From Chromatiaceae bacterium (GTDB lineage: Bacteria; Pseudomonadota; Gammaproteobacteria; Chromatiales; Chromatiaceae), in contig JACKMK010000003.1 in NCBI GenBank assembly GCA_024235395.1, forward strand, positions 682,001 to 746,000: 64,000 nt of DNA. Direction: 5' to 3'. Positions 33,916 through 42,445 of this stretch are shown here, one piece after another (positions within the stretch are counted from its first letter, which is position 1; each line of letters begins with the position of its first letter). Below the pieces are notes generated by a model. The model did no database searches. It saw only the letters and a program-made list of their open reading frames with translations, and was not told the DNA's origin. A program made the position numbers and the translations under genes.

Positions 33916-34512
33916 ATGACTGCAGCAGGCGTAGACCTCAAGAAACGCCGTTTCCTGACAGCTACCACGGCGGTCGTCGGAGCGGTGGGTGTCGGTTTCG
34001 CGGCCGTGCCGTTCATTGCGTCCTGGAACCCGTCGGAGCGGGCCAAGGCACTCGGCGCGCCGGAAGAAGCGGACATCAGCAAACTCGAACCGGGCGGCCT
34101 GTTGCGCGTCAAGTGGCGCGGCAAGGTGTGCTGGGTGGTGCGCCGCACCAAGCAGAACCTCGCCGACCTGAAGAGCCTGGACGGCAAACTCGCCGATCCG
34201 AATTCGGACGTCGAGAGCCAGCAGCCACCGTACTGCAAGAACGAGACGCGTTCGATCAAGCCGGAATACGGCGTGCTCGTCGGCATCTGCACCCACCTGG
34301 GATGCTCGCCGACCTATCGCCCGGACGTCGCGCCGGCAGACCTGGGCCCCGAATGGAAGGGTGGTTTCTTCTGCCCCTGCCATGGTTCGACCTTCGACAT
34401 GGCCGGCCGCGTCTATAAGGGCGTGCCTGCGCCGACCAACCTGGTGGTGCCCCCGCATCAGTACCTTTCTGATGACGTGATCCTGATCGGTATTGACGGA
34501 GGTGCTGTATGA
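33916..34512 (+). CDS. petA: Ubiquinol-cytochrome c reductase iron-sulfur subunit (Rieske)
   Basis: A 198-residue Rieske protein of the bc1 complex. The Tat-type N-terminus (KKRRFLTATTAVVG) leads into a single membrane helix. The 2Fe-2S ligands are Cys125 and His127 (CTHLGC) and Cys153 and His156 (CPCHG), with the Cys130-Cys155 disulfide pair present. It transfers electrons from quinol to cytochrome c1. The stop overlaps the petB start (ATGA). Confidence 0.97.
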   Translation: MTAAGVDLKKRRFLTATTAVVGAVGVGFAAVPFIASWNPSERAKALGAPEEADISKLEPGGLLRVKWRGKVCWVVRRTKQNLADLKSLDGKLADPNSDVESQQPPYCKNETRSIKPEYGVLVGICTHLGCSPTYRPDVAPADLGPEWKGGFFCPCHGSTFDMAGRVYKGVPAPTNLVVPPHQYLSDDVILIGIDGGAV

Positions 34513-35741
34513 GCTTCATGAACTGGATCGACGAGCGCTTCCCGGCCACCAAGGTCTGGAACGAGCACCTGGCGCAGTACTACGCGCCCAAGAACTTCAA
34601 CTTCTGGTATTTCTTCGGTTCGCTGGCGATGCTGGTGCTGGTCAACCAGATCGTGACCGGCGTCTGGCTGGCGATGCTGTACAAGCCGTCCGCGGCGGAC
34701 GCGTTCGCCTCGGTCGAGTACATCATGCGCGACGTCGATTACGGCTGGTTGCTGCGCTATCTGCACTCGACCGGCGCGTCGGCGTTCTTCCTGGTGGTGT
34801 ACCTGCACATGTTCCGCGGTCTGATCTACGGCTCGTACCGCAAGCCGCGTGAACTGCTGTGGATCATCGGCGTGATCATCTACGTGGCGATGATGGCCAC
34901 CGCGTTCATGGGCTACCTGCTGCCCTGGGGGCAGATGTCCTACTGGGGTGCACAGGTCATCGTGAACCTGTTTGCGGCCTTCCCATTCGGCATCGGTGAG
35001 CCGTTGTCGATCTGGATCCGCGGCGACTACGTGATCTCGGACGCCACCCTGAACCGCTTCTTCGCGCTGCACTTCCTGTTGCCGTTCGTGCTCGCCGCGC
35101 TGGTGTTCATCCACATCGTCGCGTTGCACAAGGTGGGGTCGAACAACCCCGACGGTATCGAGATCAAGAAGGGGCCGAAGGGCAACCGCTGGAGCGAAAC
35201 GGCACCGGCCGATGGGATTCCGTTCCATCCGTATTACTCGGTGAAGGACATCGTCGGCGTCGGCGTGTTCATGATCTTCTTCCTTGGTGTGGTGTTCTTC
35301 TGGCCTGACTTCGGTGGACTGTTCCTCGAACCGCCGAACTTCGAGCCGGCGAACCCGCTGAAGACGCCGGAACACATTGCCCCGGTTTGGTACTTCACGC
35401 CGTTCTACGCGATGCTGCGTGCGGTTCCGCCGATGTTCAATTCGCAGTTCCCGGGCGTCATCGTGATGTTCGCGGCGATCCTGATCCTGTTCTTCCTGCC
35501 CTGGCTCGACCGCAGTCCGGTGAAATCGATTCGCTACAAGGGCATGTTGTTCAAGGTCGCGATCGCGATCTTCGTGGTCACGTTCGTAATGCTGGCATGG
35601 CTGGGCATGCAGGCGGCCACGCCGACCAAGACCCTGCTCGCGCAGATCTTCACCGCGCTGTATTTCGTGTTTTTCTTCCTGATGCCGTTCTACAGCAAGA
35701 TGGACAAGACCAAGCCGGTGCCGGAGAGGGTAACGAAATGA
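34509..35741 (+). CDS. petB: Cytochrome b of the bc1 complex
   Basis: A 410-residue cytochrome b with eight or so membrane helices. Family features include the haem-ligating His residues in LRYLHSTGASAFFLVVYLHMFRG and HFLLPFVLAALVFIHIVALHK, GYLLPWGQMSYWGAQV, and the Qo-site tetrapeptide PDWY-like region as PVWYFTPFYAMLRA. Length suits the fused b6-IV type. The stop overlaps the petC start. Confidence 0.97.
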   Translation: MSFMNWIDERFPATKVWNEHLAQYYAPKNFNFWYFFGSLAMLVLVNQIVTGVWLAMLYKPSAADAFASVEYIMRDVDYGWLLRYLHSTGASAFFLVVYLHMFRGLIYGSYRKPRELLWIIGVIIYVAMMATAFMGYLLPWGQMSYWGAQVIVNLFAAFPFGIGEPLSIWIRGDYVISDATLNRFFALHFLLPFVLAALVFIHIVALHKVGSNNPDGIEIKKGPKGNRWSETAPADGIPFHPYYSVKDIVGVGVFMIFFLGVVFFWPDFGGLFLEPPNFEPANPLKTPEHIAPVWYFTPFYAMLRAVPPMFNSQFPGVIVMFAAILILFFLPWLDRSPVKSIRYKGMLFKVAIAIFVVTFVMLAWLGMQAATPTKTLLAQIFTALYFVFFFLMPFYSKMDKTKPVPERVTK

Positions 35742-36550
35742 AGAAACTGATTGCGTTGATTTCTCTCGCGTTGCTGCCCGTCACCGGCATGGCGTCGAGC
35801 GGCGGGCCTGAGCTCGAGCAGGCCAACATCGACCTCGGCAATCACGCCTCGATCCAGCGCGGCGCGAAGCTGTTCGTCAACTACTGCATGGGCTGCCACT
35901 CGGCGAAGTACGTGCGCTACAAGCTGTTCACCGAGGTCGGTCTGACCGAAGACGACATCAAGGAAAACCTGATGTTCACCGACGGCAAGATCGGCGACCT
36001 GATGAAGATCGCGATGCCGGAAGACGACGCTGCCAAATGGTTCGGCGCGCCGGCTCCCGATCTGACCCTGGTCGCGCGTATCCGCCACGGCGGGGCCGAC
36101 TGGATCTACAGCTACCTGAAGGGTTTCTACACCGATCCGTCCCGGCCGATGGGAGTCAACAACACGGTGTTCCCGAACGTCGGGATGCCGCACGTGCTGT
36201 GGGAGATGCAGGGTGTACAGAGCCCGGTCTACAGGTACGAGGCGCAGCATGACGGTCACTCGGTCGCCGAGTTCGAGACCGAGGCGGAGGCGGCTGCCTA
36301 CGTGCAGGAGCACGGTGAGACCTACCGGCTCGAAAAGGTCGTCGACCACCTCGAAATGGCTCAGCCGGGTAGCCTGACGACCGAGGAATACGATCAGGTC
36401 GCGCGCGATCTGGCGACCTACCTCGCCTATATCTCGGAGCCGATGAAGCTGGAGCGCCAGAGCATGGGCGTCTGGGCGATGCTGTTCCTGATCGTGTTCT
36501 CCGTGATCGCTTACCTGATGAAGAAGGAGTGGTGGAAGGACGTTCACTGA
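35738..36550 (+). CDS. petC: Cytochrome c1 of the bc1 complex
   Basis: A 270-residue cytochrome c1. Signal peptide at residues 1-19 (LIALISLALLPVTGMAS), haem motif C50-M-G-C53-H54, distal Met region with VGMPHVLWEMQG, and a C-terminal membrane anchor (WAMLFLIVFSVIAYLMKKEWW). A charged insert (YRYEAQHDGHSVAEFETEAEAA region) precedes the anchor. It passes electrons to soluble or membrane-bound cytochrome c. A strong terminator follows. Confidence 0.96.
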   Translation: MKKLIALISLALLPVTGMASSGGPELEQANIDLGNHASIQRGAKLFVNYCMGCHSAKYVRYKLFTEVGLTEDDIKENLMFTDGKIGDLMKIAMPEDDAAKWFGAPAPDLTLVARIRHGGADWIYSYLKGFYTDPSRPMGVNNTVFPNVGMPHVLWEMQGVQSPVYRYEAQHDGHSVAEFETEAEAAAYVQEHGETYRLEKVVDHLEMAQPGSLTTEEYDQVARDLATYLAYISEPMKLERQSMGVWAMLFLIVFSVIAYLMKKEWWKDVH

Positions 36551-36573
36551 GCGGCCGGCCACCCATCCAAGCT

Positions 36574-36609
36574 AAAGGCGCATAGTTTGGTATACTATGC
36601 GCCTTTTTT
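36574..36609. terminator. Rho-independent terminator after petABC
   Basis: A perfect 13-base-pair stem (AAAGGCGCATAGT paired with ACTATGCGCCTTT) with a seven-base loop, followed by a T-run on the plus strand; the A-run on the other arm makes it potentially bidirectional. It closes the petABC operon. Confidence 0.9.
36588..36596 (+). promoter_or_regulatory. Extended -10 promoter candidate for sspA
   Basis: TGGTATACT matches the extended -10 form (TG-N-TATAAT-like). It lies in the loop and 3' arm of the petABC terminator, so transcription would start near 36602-36604, about 55 bases before the sspA start. No good -35 is visible, which an extended -10 promoter can tolerate. Confidence 0.45.
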
Positions 36610-36657
36610 ATCTCCCGGCGCACCGCGTCGCGCTGGCACCCTACGGAGTTCGATCTC

Positions 36658-37287
36658 GTGATTACCGCTGTAGCCGCCCGCCGTTCCGTGATGACCCTGT
36701 TTTCCGACCCGCAGAGTCTGCACAGCCATCGGGTGCGCATGGTGCTGGCCGAGAAGAATGTCACCTGCGACATCATCGACGTGGATCCGCTGGCGCTGCC
36801 GGAGGACGTCATCGACCTGAATCCCTACGGGACTGTCCCGACCCTCGTGGATCGCGACCTGGCCCTCTACGATTCAAGGATCATCTGCGAATACATCGAC
36901 GAGCGCTTCCCGCATCCGCCGTTGCTGCCGGTCGATCCCGTTTCGCGCGCCAGCGCCCGGCTGTACATGTATCGGGTCGAGAACGACTGGTACGTGCTGG
37001 TCGACCAGATCCTCGCTGGCGGCAAGGCGGCCACCAAGGCACGCAAGGAGCTGCGTGAGGGTCTGACCGCCGCGGCGCCGATCCTGGCGCACAAGCCGTT
37101 CTTCATGAGCGACGAATTCACCCTGGTCGACGCCAGCATCGCACCGTTGCTGTGGCGCCTGCCGGCGCTCGGTGTCGAGTTGACCGGACAGGCTCTGAAG
37201 CAGGTGAATACCTATGCCGGCAGCCTGTTCACCCGCAACGGTTTCATCGCGAGCCTCACCGAACAAGAACGCGAAATGCGGCGTTGA
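36658..37287 (+). CDS. sspA: Stringent starvation protein A
   Basis: A 209-residue GST-fold protein that binds RNA polymerase. The GTG at 36658 gives VITAVAARRSVMTLFSDPQ, which aligns with the E. coli SspA start; the ATG at 36691 is a weaker alternative. Family segments include HRVRMVLAEKNV, LNPYGTVPTLVDRDLALYDS and ICEYIDERFPHP (the surface pocket). It is followed 18 bases later by sspB. The petABC-sspAB order is common in beta- and gammaproteobacteria. Confidence 0.95.
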   Translation: MITAVAARRSVMTLFSDPQSLHSHRVRMVLAEKNVTCDIIDVDPLALPEDVIDLNPYGTVPTLVDRDLALYDSRIICEYIDERFPHPPLLPVDPVSRASARLYMYRVENDWYVLVDQILAGGKAATKARKELREGLTAAAPILAHKPFFMSDEFTLVDASIAPLLWRLPALGVELTGQALKQVNTYAGSLFTRNGFIASLTEQEREMRR

Positions 37288-37305
37288 GCGCGTCGGTTCG
37301 AGCGC

Positions 37306-37695
37306 ATGACATCCAACCGCCCCTACCTGATTCGTGCGTTGTACGACTGGCTGGTCGACAACGAACTGACCCCCTACCTGCTCGTGGATGCCGACCGCGA
37401 ATCGGTGCACGTGCCCAGTCGATACGTCGAAGAGGGTCGGATCGTGCTCAACGTCAGTCCGAGCGCGGTGCGCGATCTGCAACTTGGCAACGAACTGATC
37501 GCGTTCGAGGCGCGTTTCGGCGGGAGCGCGTTCGCGATCTCTCTGCCGCCCGATGCCGTGCTCGGCGTGTATGCGCGAGAGAACGGCAAGGGGATGCTGT
37601 TTCCTGAGGACGACGGTGCCGAACCCGAGCCACCGAAACCCACCCGGCCGACTCCCGGTGGCAACGGAAAGCCGTCGCTGAAGGTGGTCAAATAG
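37306..37695 (+). CDS. sspB: ClpXP protease specificity-enhancing factor SspB
   Basis: A 129-residue adaptor that delivers ssrA-tagged proteins to ClpXP. The N-terminal substrate-binding domain starts RPYLIRALYDWLVDNELTPYL, and after a Pro/Gly-rich linker the tail PSLKVVK is the ClpX-binding motif, at the very end as expected. It is co-transcribed with sspA. Confidence 0.95.
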   Translation: MTSNRPYLIRALYDWLVDNELTPYLLVDADRESVHVPSRYVEEGRIVLNVSPSAVRDLQLGNELIAFEARFGGSAFAISLPPDAVLGVYARENGKGMLFPEDDGAEPEPPKPTRPTPGGNGKPSLKVVK

Positions 37696-37712
37696 CCGCT
37701 TCGCGGGCGCCC

Positions 37713-38135
37713 TCAGTGCGGGCCGCGTCTGCGTCTGAACGGCACCACGTTGCTGGATTGGCCGTCCGATTCTGAGTTTGCCTGCGGGCCGGATTCTTCG
37801 CGTTCGATGCGTACCGGTTCGATCGGGTTTTCCTTGTGGTGCAACAGCCCGTCTTCGATGCGCTCCAGCTGGGTGCCGAGCAGCAGCACGTAGCCGACGC
37901 GCCGACCGACACCCTCGAGACTGAATTCGAAACGGAACATGCGTCGCAGGCGCAGCCCCTGCCGGGTCCAGCGCACGCCGATGCGCGCCAGTGCGACCGT
38001 ATCGTCCAGGAACTGGAATCCGCGATGCTGGCAATAGCGGCGCGCAAGCTCGATGGCGAACTCGCGTGCACGCGCACCGTCCAGCCAGATCCACGCCAGC
38101 ACGAAGATCACCAGCAAGGGTGCGAGACTGCTCAT
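37713..38135 (-). CDS. DUF3301 family protein
   Basis: A 140-residue protein with an N-terminal membrane helix (LAPLLVIFVLAWIWLDGARA) and the DUF3301 core AREFAIELARRYCQHRGFQFLDDTVAL and FRFEFSLEGVGRRVGYVLLLG. The basic C-terminus is probably disordered. It is convergent with sspB, 17 bases apart. Function is unknown; it has no membrane partner genes nearby. Confidence 0.82.
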   Translation of the reverse strand: MSSLAPLLVIFVLAWIWLDGARAREFAIELARRYCQHRGFQFLDDTVALARIGVRWTRQGLRLRRMFRFEFSLEGVGRRVGYVLLLGTQLERIEDGLLHHKENPIEPVRIEREESGPQANSESDGQSSNVVPFRRRRGPH

Positions 38136-38283
38136 GGTCCACCGATCGCGCGCGGCGCTGCCTGGCTGTGTGACGGGTCGCTGTCTGGCCGCACGGGTGA
38201 TCCTTCCTGTTTGTCTGGTCGCCTGATATTCTGCCCGCAGCGCACCGATCGACCCCGCGGTGCAGTCGCAGGATGTCGACCCG

Positions 38284-39240
38284 ATGAAACTGATCGTTCA
38301 GATTCCATGCTACAACGAAGAGCACACGTTGCCGCAGACGGTGGCCGACATCCCCCGCGATATCGAGGGCATCGACAAGGTCGAGATACTGATCATAGAT
38401 GACGGCAGCACCGATCGCACGATCGAGGTGGCCCGGTCGATCGGCGTAGAGCATATCGTTCGCAACAAGAAGAACATGGGGCTCGCGCGCACCTTCCGGC
38501 GGGGGCTGGACGCGTGTCTGCGCGCGGGCGCCGATATCATCGTCAATACGGATGGCGACAACCAGTATGCCGGCGCCGACATCCCCAAGCTGGTCCAGCC
38601 GATCCTCGAGGGACGCGCGGACATGGTGATCGGCGATCGGCAGACCGACAAGATCGCGCATTTCTCGGGATTCAAGAAGTTCCTGCAGTGGCTCGGCAGC
38701 GGCGTGGTGCGCAAGCTCGCGGGCGTCTGGGTGCCGGATACGGTCAGCGGCTTTCGCGCCTTCTCGCGCGAGGCGGCGATCCGTACCAATGTCGTGTCGT
38801 CGTTCAGCTATACCATCGAGACGGTCATCCAGGCCGGAAAGAAGGACATGGCCGTGGTCTCGGTGCCGATCGCGACCAACCCCAAGACCCGCGAATCGCG
38901 CCTGTTCAAGAGCATCCCGGCGTTCATCGAGCGCCAGGTCAGCACGATCGTGCGCATGTATGCGATGTACCAGCCGCTGCGCGTGTTCTTCTATCTGGGC
39001 AGCCTGTTGATGCTGATCGGCCTGATCCCGATACTGCGCTTCGTCTACTTTTATTTCGTCGGTGACGGCGGTGGTCACATCCAGTCACTGGTCCTCGGTG
39101 GCGTGTTCTTGCTCATGGGTTTCATCGCGTACCTCGCCGGGCTGGTCGCCGACCTGATCTCGTTCAACCGGCAGCTACTGGAGATGACGCTGGAGCGCGT
39201 GCGGCGGATGGAGTTAGAGCAGCGCCGGTCCGGAGACTGA
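38284..39240 (+). CDS. Family 2 glycosyltransferase (DPM1-like)
   Basis: A 318-residue polyprenyl-phosphate sugar transferase-like enzyme: GT2 domain with IPCYNEEHTLPQ, LIIDDGSTDRTIEVA, the metal motif NTDGDNQY, SGFRAFSREA, and two C-terminal membrane helices (FFYLGSLLMLIGLIPILRF and VLGGVFLLMGFIAYLAG). Such enzymes load a sugar on undecaprenyl phosphate. The ATG at 38284 follows an RBS-poor leader; the 38260 start adds non-conserved residues. It opens the polysaccharide locus. Confidence 0.88.
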   Translation: MKLIVQIPCYNEEHTLPQTVADIPRDIEGIDKVEILIIDDGSTDRTIEVARSIGVEHIVRNKKNMGLARTFRRGLDACLRAGADIIVNTDGDNQYAGADIPKLVQPILEGRADMVIGDRQTDKIAHFSGFKKFLQWLGSGVVRKLAGVWVPDTVSGFRAFSREAAIRTNVVSSFSYTIETVIQAGKKDMAVVSVPIATNPKTRESRLFKSIPAFIERQVSTIVRMYAMYQPLRVFFYLGSLLMLIGLIPILRFVYFYFVGDGGGHIQSLVLGGVFLLMGFIAYLAGLVADLISFNRQLLEMTLERVRRMELEQRRSGD

Positions 39241-40490
39241 TGGGGCGTCGCGGCCGAATTCTCTGTGCTACCTCCAATTTTCCGCGGTGGGCCGGAGATA
39301 GCACGACGCCATTCGTGCTGCACCTCGCTCAGGACCTGCAGGCGTTGGGATGGTCGGTGGATGTCTTGGCTCCGCATGCACCGGGTTGTGCGACCCGCGA
39401 GACACTGGGGGGCATCAAGGTCGAGCGATTTCGCTACCTTTGGCCGGATTCACAGCAGACCGTCTGTTACCAGGGCGGGGCCTTGATCAACCTCCGAAAG
39501 CGGCGAAGCAACGCCATCAAGCTGCCGCTGCTGGTGGGAGTGGAGTGGGCGGCCGTGATGCGCCGCCTGGCCAGCCGCCGTTACGATCTGCTGCATTCGC
39601 ATTGGATACTGCCGCAGGGATTCACCGGGGTGTTGGCGGCGAAGCCGTTTCGGGTGCCCCACGTCATCACCGTGCACGGTGGAGACGTGTTTGCCCTCAA
39701 GGGAGGGGTGATGGCCTCTTTCAAGCGGTTCACGCTGCGCAACGCCAACGCGGTGACCGTCAACAGTTCGGTCACAGAGGCCGCCGTACGTGAACTCGGC
39801 CCGGGGGCTGCGCCGATCCACCGTATCCCCATGGGCGTATCGGTCGAGCACGTGGCCCCGGATGCCGAACCCGTGAAGGCCATACGCGACCGGTACCTTC
39901 GGGATGGCGGGCCGCTGCTCGTGTTTGTCGGGAGAGTGGTCGAGGAAAAGGGGGTGCGGGATCTGATCGATGCCGTGGGAATATTGCGCTCCAGTCTCCC
40001 CGGCGTCCGGGCGCTGATTGTCGGCGAGGGTCAGGATCGGCCCGAACTCGAGCAGTACGTGGCATCGGGTGGTCTCGTGGACAGCGTTAGTTTCACCGGC
40101 TGGGTGCAGCCGGACGAGGTCGCCTACTACATGGCTGCCGCGGATATATTCGTCGGCCCGTCGCGCCGTGCCGAGAATGGGTGGGTCGAGGCCCAGGGGC
40201 TTACATTCCTCGAGGCCATGGTGGCCCGCGTGCCAGTGATCGCCACTCGACTGGGTGGGGTGGTCGATTCTGTTCAAGACGGTGTGACAGGGATGCTGGT
40301 CGATGAGCGCGCGCCGGATCAGATCGCGGACGCGGTGCGGACGCTGGCGGCTGATCCCGGTCTGGTGGAACGCCTCAAGCAAACCGCCCATGCCGAAGTG
40401 ACCACACGCTTCAGCCGCGAGGTGTCGGCTGCCGCGTTCTCCGATCTGTTTTCCGCGCAGCTCAATTCCGCCGAACCTGGCCGCCCATGA
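39240..40490 (+). CDS. Glycosyltransferase group 1 (GT4)
   Basis: A 416-residue GT-B fold transferase. N-terminal part has LCATSNFPRWAGDSTTPFVLHLAQDL and HSHWILPQGFTGVLAA with a conserved VHGGDVFAL; the C-terminal part has LVFVGRVVEEKGVRDLIDAV and the E-x7-E motif in FLEAMVARVPVIATRLGGVVDSVQDGVTG. It probably uses a nucleotide sugar to extend a glycan. It overlaps the preceding gene by one base (TGATG). Confidence 0.93.
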   Translation: MGRRGRILCATSNFPRWAGDSTTPFVLHLAQDLQALGWSVDVLAPHAPGCATRETLGGIKVERFRYLWPDSQQTVCYQGGALINLRKRRSNAIKLPLLVGVEWAAVMRRLASRRYDLLHSHWILPQGFTGVLAAKPFRVPHVITVHGGDVFALKGGVMASFKRFTLRNANAVTVNSSVTEAAVRELGPGAAPIHRIPMGVSVEHVAPDAEPVKAIRDRYLRDGGPLLVFVGRVVEEKGVRDLIDAVGILRSSLPGVRALIVGEGQDRPELEQYVASGGLVDSVSFTGWVQPDEVAYYMAAADIFVGPSRRAENGWVEAQGLTFLEAMVARVPVIATRLGGVVDSVQDGVTGMLVDERAPDQIADAVRTLAADPGLVERLKQTAHAEVTTRFSREVSAAAFSDLFSAQLNSAEPGRP

Positions 40491-41215
40491 GTGACGAATC
40501 GCGCCAACCCCACGCCGCCCTCGACCGGGATTCCCGCACGTGCAAGGCAGTGAAGATCGAGCGCCTGCTGTCCCTGGTAACGAAACTTTCGGGTGCACGC
40601 GTGCTCGAGGTTGGAACGGGGGCGGGGTATATCGCTGCCTATCTCTCCGGCCGCGTCGGGTCAGATGGCGCGGTTTCTGCCGTTGACGTCATCGATCAAA
40701 GGCAGCTGCGCGACGGTTTCGAGTTTCAACTCGTGACGGACACCACGCTGCCTTTCCCCGATGAAAGTTTCGACATCTGTATCTCCAATCATGTCCTGGA
40801 GCATGTGGGCGACCGCTCGGCGCAGAAGCACCACTTGGGCGAGATCAGGCGCGTTCTTCGCCCCGACGGCTGGTTGTACCTGGCCGTGCCCAACCGGTGG
40901 ACGCTTGTCGAACCCCATTTCCGCCTGCCTTTGTTGAGCTGGTTTCCGCGTTCAATGCGTGACCGCTATGTCCGCTGGATGGGGCGGGGCAGCCGGTACG
41001 ATTGCGACCCGCCCAGTCATTCGGAACTGGCCACCCTGCTGGAGGACGCCGGATACAAAGCCCGCGAAGTGAGTATCGAGGGCGTGAAAGTGGTTGGCGA
41101 GATCGAATGTGCGCCGGGTTTCAAACGCTGGTTGCTGCGCCACTCCGATCTGTGGTCCAGGCCGCTGCGCGGCATCCTGCCCTCGTACCTTTTCGTGGCT
41201 TGTCGATGGAAATGA
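40487..41215 (+). CDS. Class I SAM-dependent methyltransferase
   Basis: A 242-residue methyltransferase with the SAM-binding motif VLEVGTGAGYIAAYLSG, a following acidic post-I region, and DICISNHVLEHVGDRSAQKHHLGEI with RVLRPDGWLYLAVPN. It overlaps the GT4 gene by four bases, so it is part of the glycan operon. It probably methylates a sugar or lipid in the locus; the acceptor cannot be named. Confidence 0.88.
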   Translation: MSDESRQPHAALDRDSRTCKAVKIERLLSLVTKLSGARVLEVGTGAGYIAAYLSGRVGSDGAVSAVDVIDQRQLRDGFEFQLVTDTTLPFPDESFDICISNHVLEHVGDRSAQKHHLGEIRRVLRPDGWLYLAVPNRWTLVEPHFRLPLLSWFPRSMRDRYVRWMGRGSRYDCDPPSHSELATLLEDAGYKAREVSIEGVKVVGEIECAPGFKRWLLRHSDLWSRPLRGILPSYLFVACRWK

Positions 41216-41228
41216 TGGAAGGTCGCGC

Positions 41229-42230
41229 ATGAAGGTCTGGTTGCCTTACACCCGCGGTGGGAGCGGTTCGGACGTATTCACGCGGATGCTGGTCGACGGC
41301 CTGCGCCGACGCGACATCGACACGGTCGAACAGCCGTTTGCACACAGGCTGCAGTATGCGCCGTGGCTGCTGGGTCGGGTACCCCCACCTCCCGGCACGG
41401 ATCTCACCCTGGCGAACAGCTGGAATGGTTTCGCCTTCAAGCGATCTGGCATCCCCCTCGTCACAATTGAGCACTTGTTCGTGCTCGACCCCGCGCTCAG
41501 CGCCTACCGCAGCTTCGCCCAGGGTGTTTTTCACAAGACCCTGGTGGCCCATTTCGAGCGCGCGAGCCAGCGTGTTTCGGATGTGCAGGTCGCCGTCAGC
41601 CGATACACCGCCGACGCGCATCATAGGGTGCTGGGTGATCCGAGACCGCAAGTGATCCTGAACGGGATCGACACGACATTCTTTACGCCGCATGACCAGC
41701 CGAAACCGACCGTCAGCGGAAGGGCGGTGCGGCTGTTGTTCGTGGGCAACCTGACGCACCGTAAGGGGGTCGACATGATCGCGCCGATCATGCAGGCCCT
41801 CGGGGACGGGTTTGAACTGCGCTACGCCGTGGGGCTCCGTACCACCGATGCGCTGGCCAGCCTTCCCAATGCCACGTCGCTCGGCCGCCTGGATCACGAT
41901 CAGGTGCGCAACGCTTACCGTGATGCGGATCTGCTGCTGTTTCCGACCCGGCTCGAGGGGTTGCCGCTGGTCGCGATGGAGGCCATGGCCTGTGGCACGC
42001 CCGTCATCGCCAGCAACAGCTCGTCGCTGCCCGAGGTGATTCGCGACGGTGTCACGGGGCGGCTCTGTGCGCAAGACGATACCGCTGCATTCGCGAACGC
42101 GATCCGGGAGCTTTGCGCCGATCCGGAGAATCTGCGGCGAATGGGTGAAGCCGCACGCGAAGACGCGGTGGCACGTTTCGACCTGGAGCGGATGGTCGGT
42201 GAGTATGTGGACCTGTTCGAATCGCTTTGA
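41229..42230 (+). CDS. Glycosyltransferase group 1 (GT4)
   Basis: A 333-residue GT-B enzyme. The N-terminus is MKVWLPYTRGGSGSDVFTRMLVDGL; the C-terminal half has LLFVGNLTHRKGVDMIAPIMQALG and LEGLPLVAMEAMACGTPVIASNSSSLPEVIRDGVTGRL, with the E-x7-E type motif. The ATG at 41229 follows GGAAGG. Probably a sugar transferase of the same polysaccharide pathway. Confidence 0.92.
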   Translation: MKVWLPYTRGGSGSDVFTRMLVDGLRRRDIDTVEQPFAHRLQYAPWLLGRVPPPPGTDLTLANSWNGFAFKRSGIPLVTIEHLFVLDPALSAYRSFAQGVFHKTLVAHFERASQRVSDVQVAVSRYTADAHHRVLGDPRPQVILNGIDTTFFTPHDQPKPTVSGRAVRLLFVGNLTHRKGVDMIAPIMQALGDGFELRYAVGLRTTDALASLPNATSLGRLDHDQVRNAYRDADLLLFPTRLEGLPLVAMEAMACGTPVIASNSSSLPEVIRDGVTGRLCAQDDTAAFANAIRELCADPENLRRMGEAAREDAVARFDLERMVGEYVDLFESL

Positions 42231-42294
42231 ATGACACAGCCGGTCGATGCGTCCGATGCAGTTTGTGGCCGGCTCCGGCACCAATATCCCAAAT

Positions 42295-42318
42295 CCCCGC
42301 GATCGAAACGGATCGGGG
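42295..42318. repeat. Bulged hairpin in the spacer before the GT2 pair
   Basis: CCCC and GATC (with a GC bulge) pair with GATC and GGGG around a six-base loop. It has no T-run and lies in the 215-base spacer after the GT4 gene. A perfect ten-base palindrome, ACTTATAAGT (42346-42355), follows about 90 bases before the next start. Either may be regulatory; nothing confirms it. Confidence 0.3.
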
Positions 42319-42445
42319 TGTGTCCTGGTACATTTGCGGGGTGTTACTTATAAGTGGGTGCTGCCGATATGCGGTTGAAGCGCTTGGCGGCTTCCATGGG
42401 TGACATCGCACGGATTCGGAACCACCTGAACCCAGGCAGCTTGAA

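Noticed and set aside
36874..39078. 734-codon minus-strand frame across sspA, sspB and a glycosyltransferase
   Set aside because: Runs opposite three recognisable genes and shows low-complexity His/Asp/Arg-rich sequence typical of GC-rich antisense frames.
42346..42355. ACTTATAAGT palindrome as a clear operator
   Set aside because: Ten bases is short enough for chance in an AT-rich patch, and no regulator gene is adjacent; noted only with the hairpin feature.
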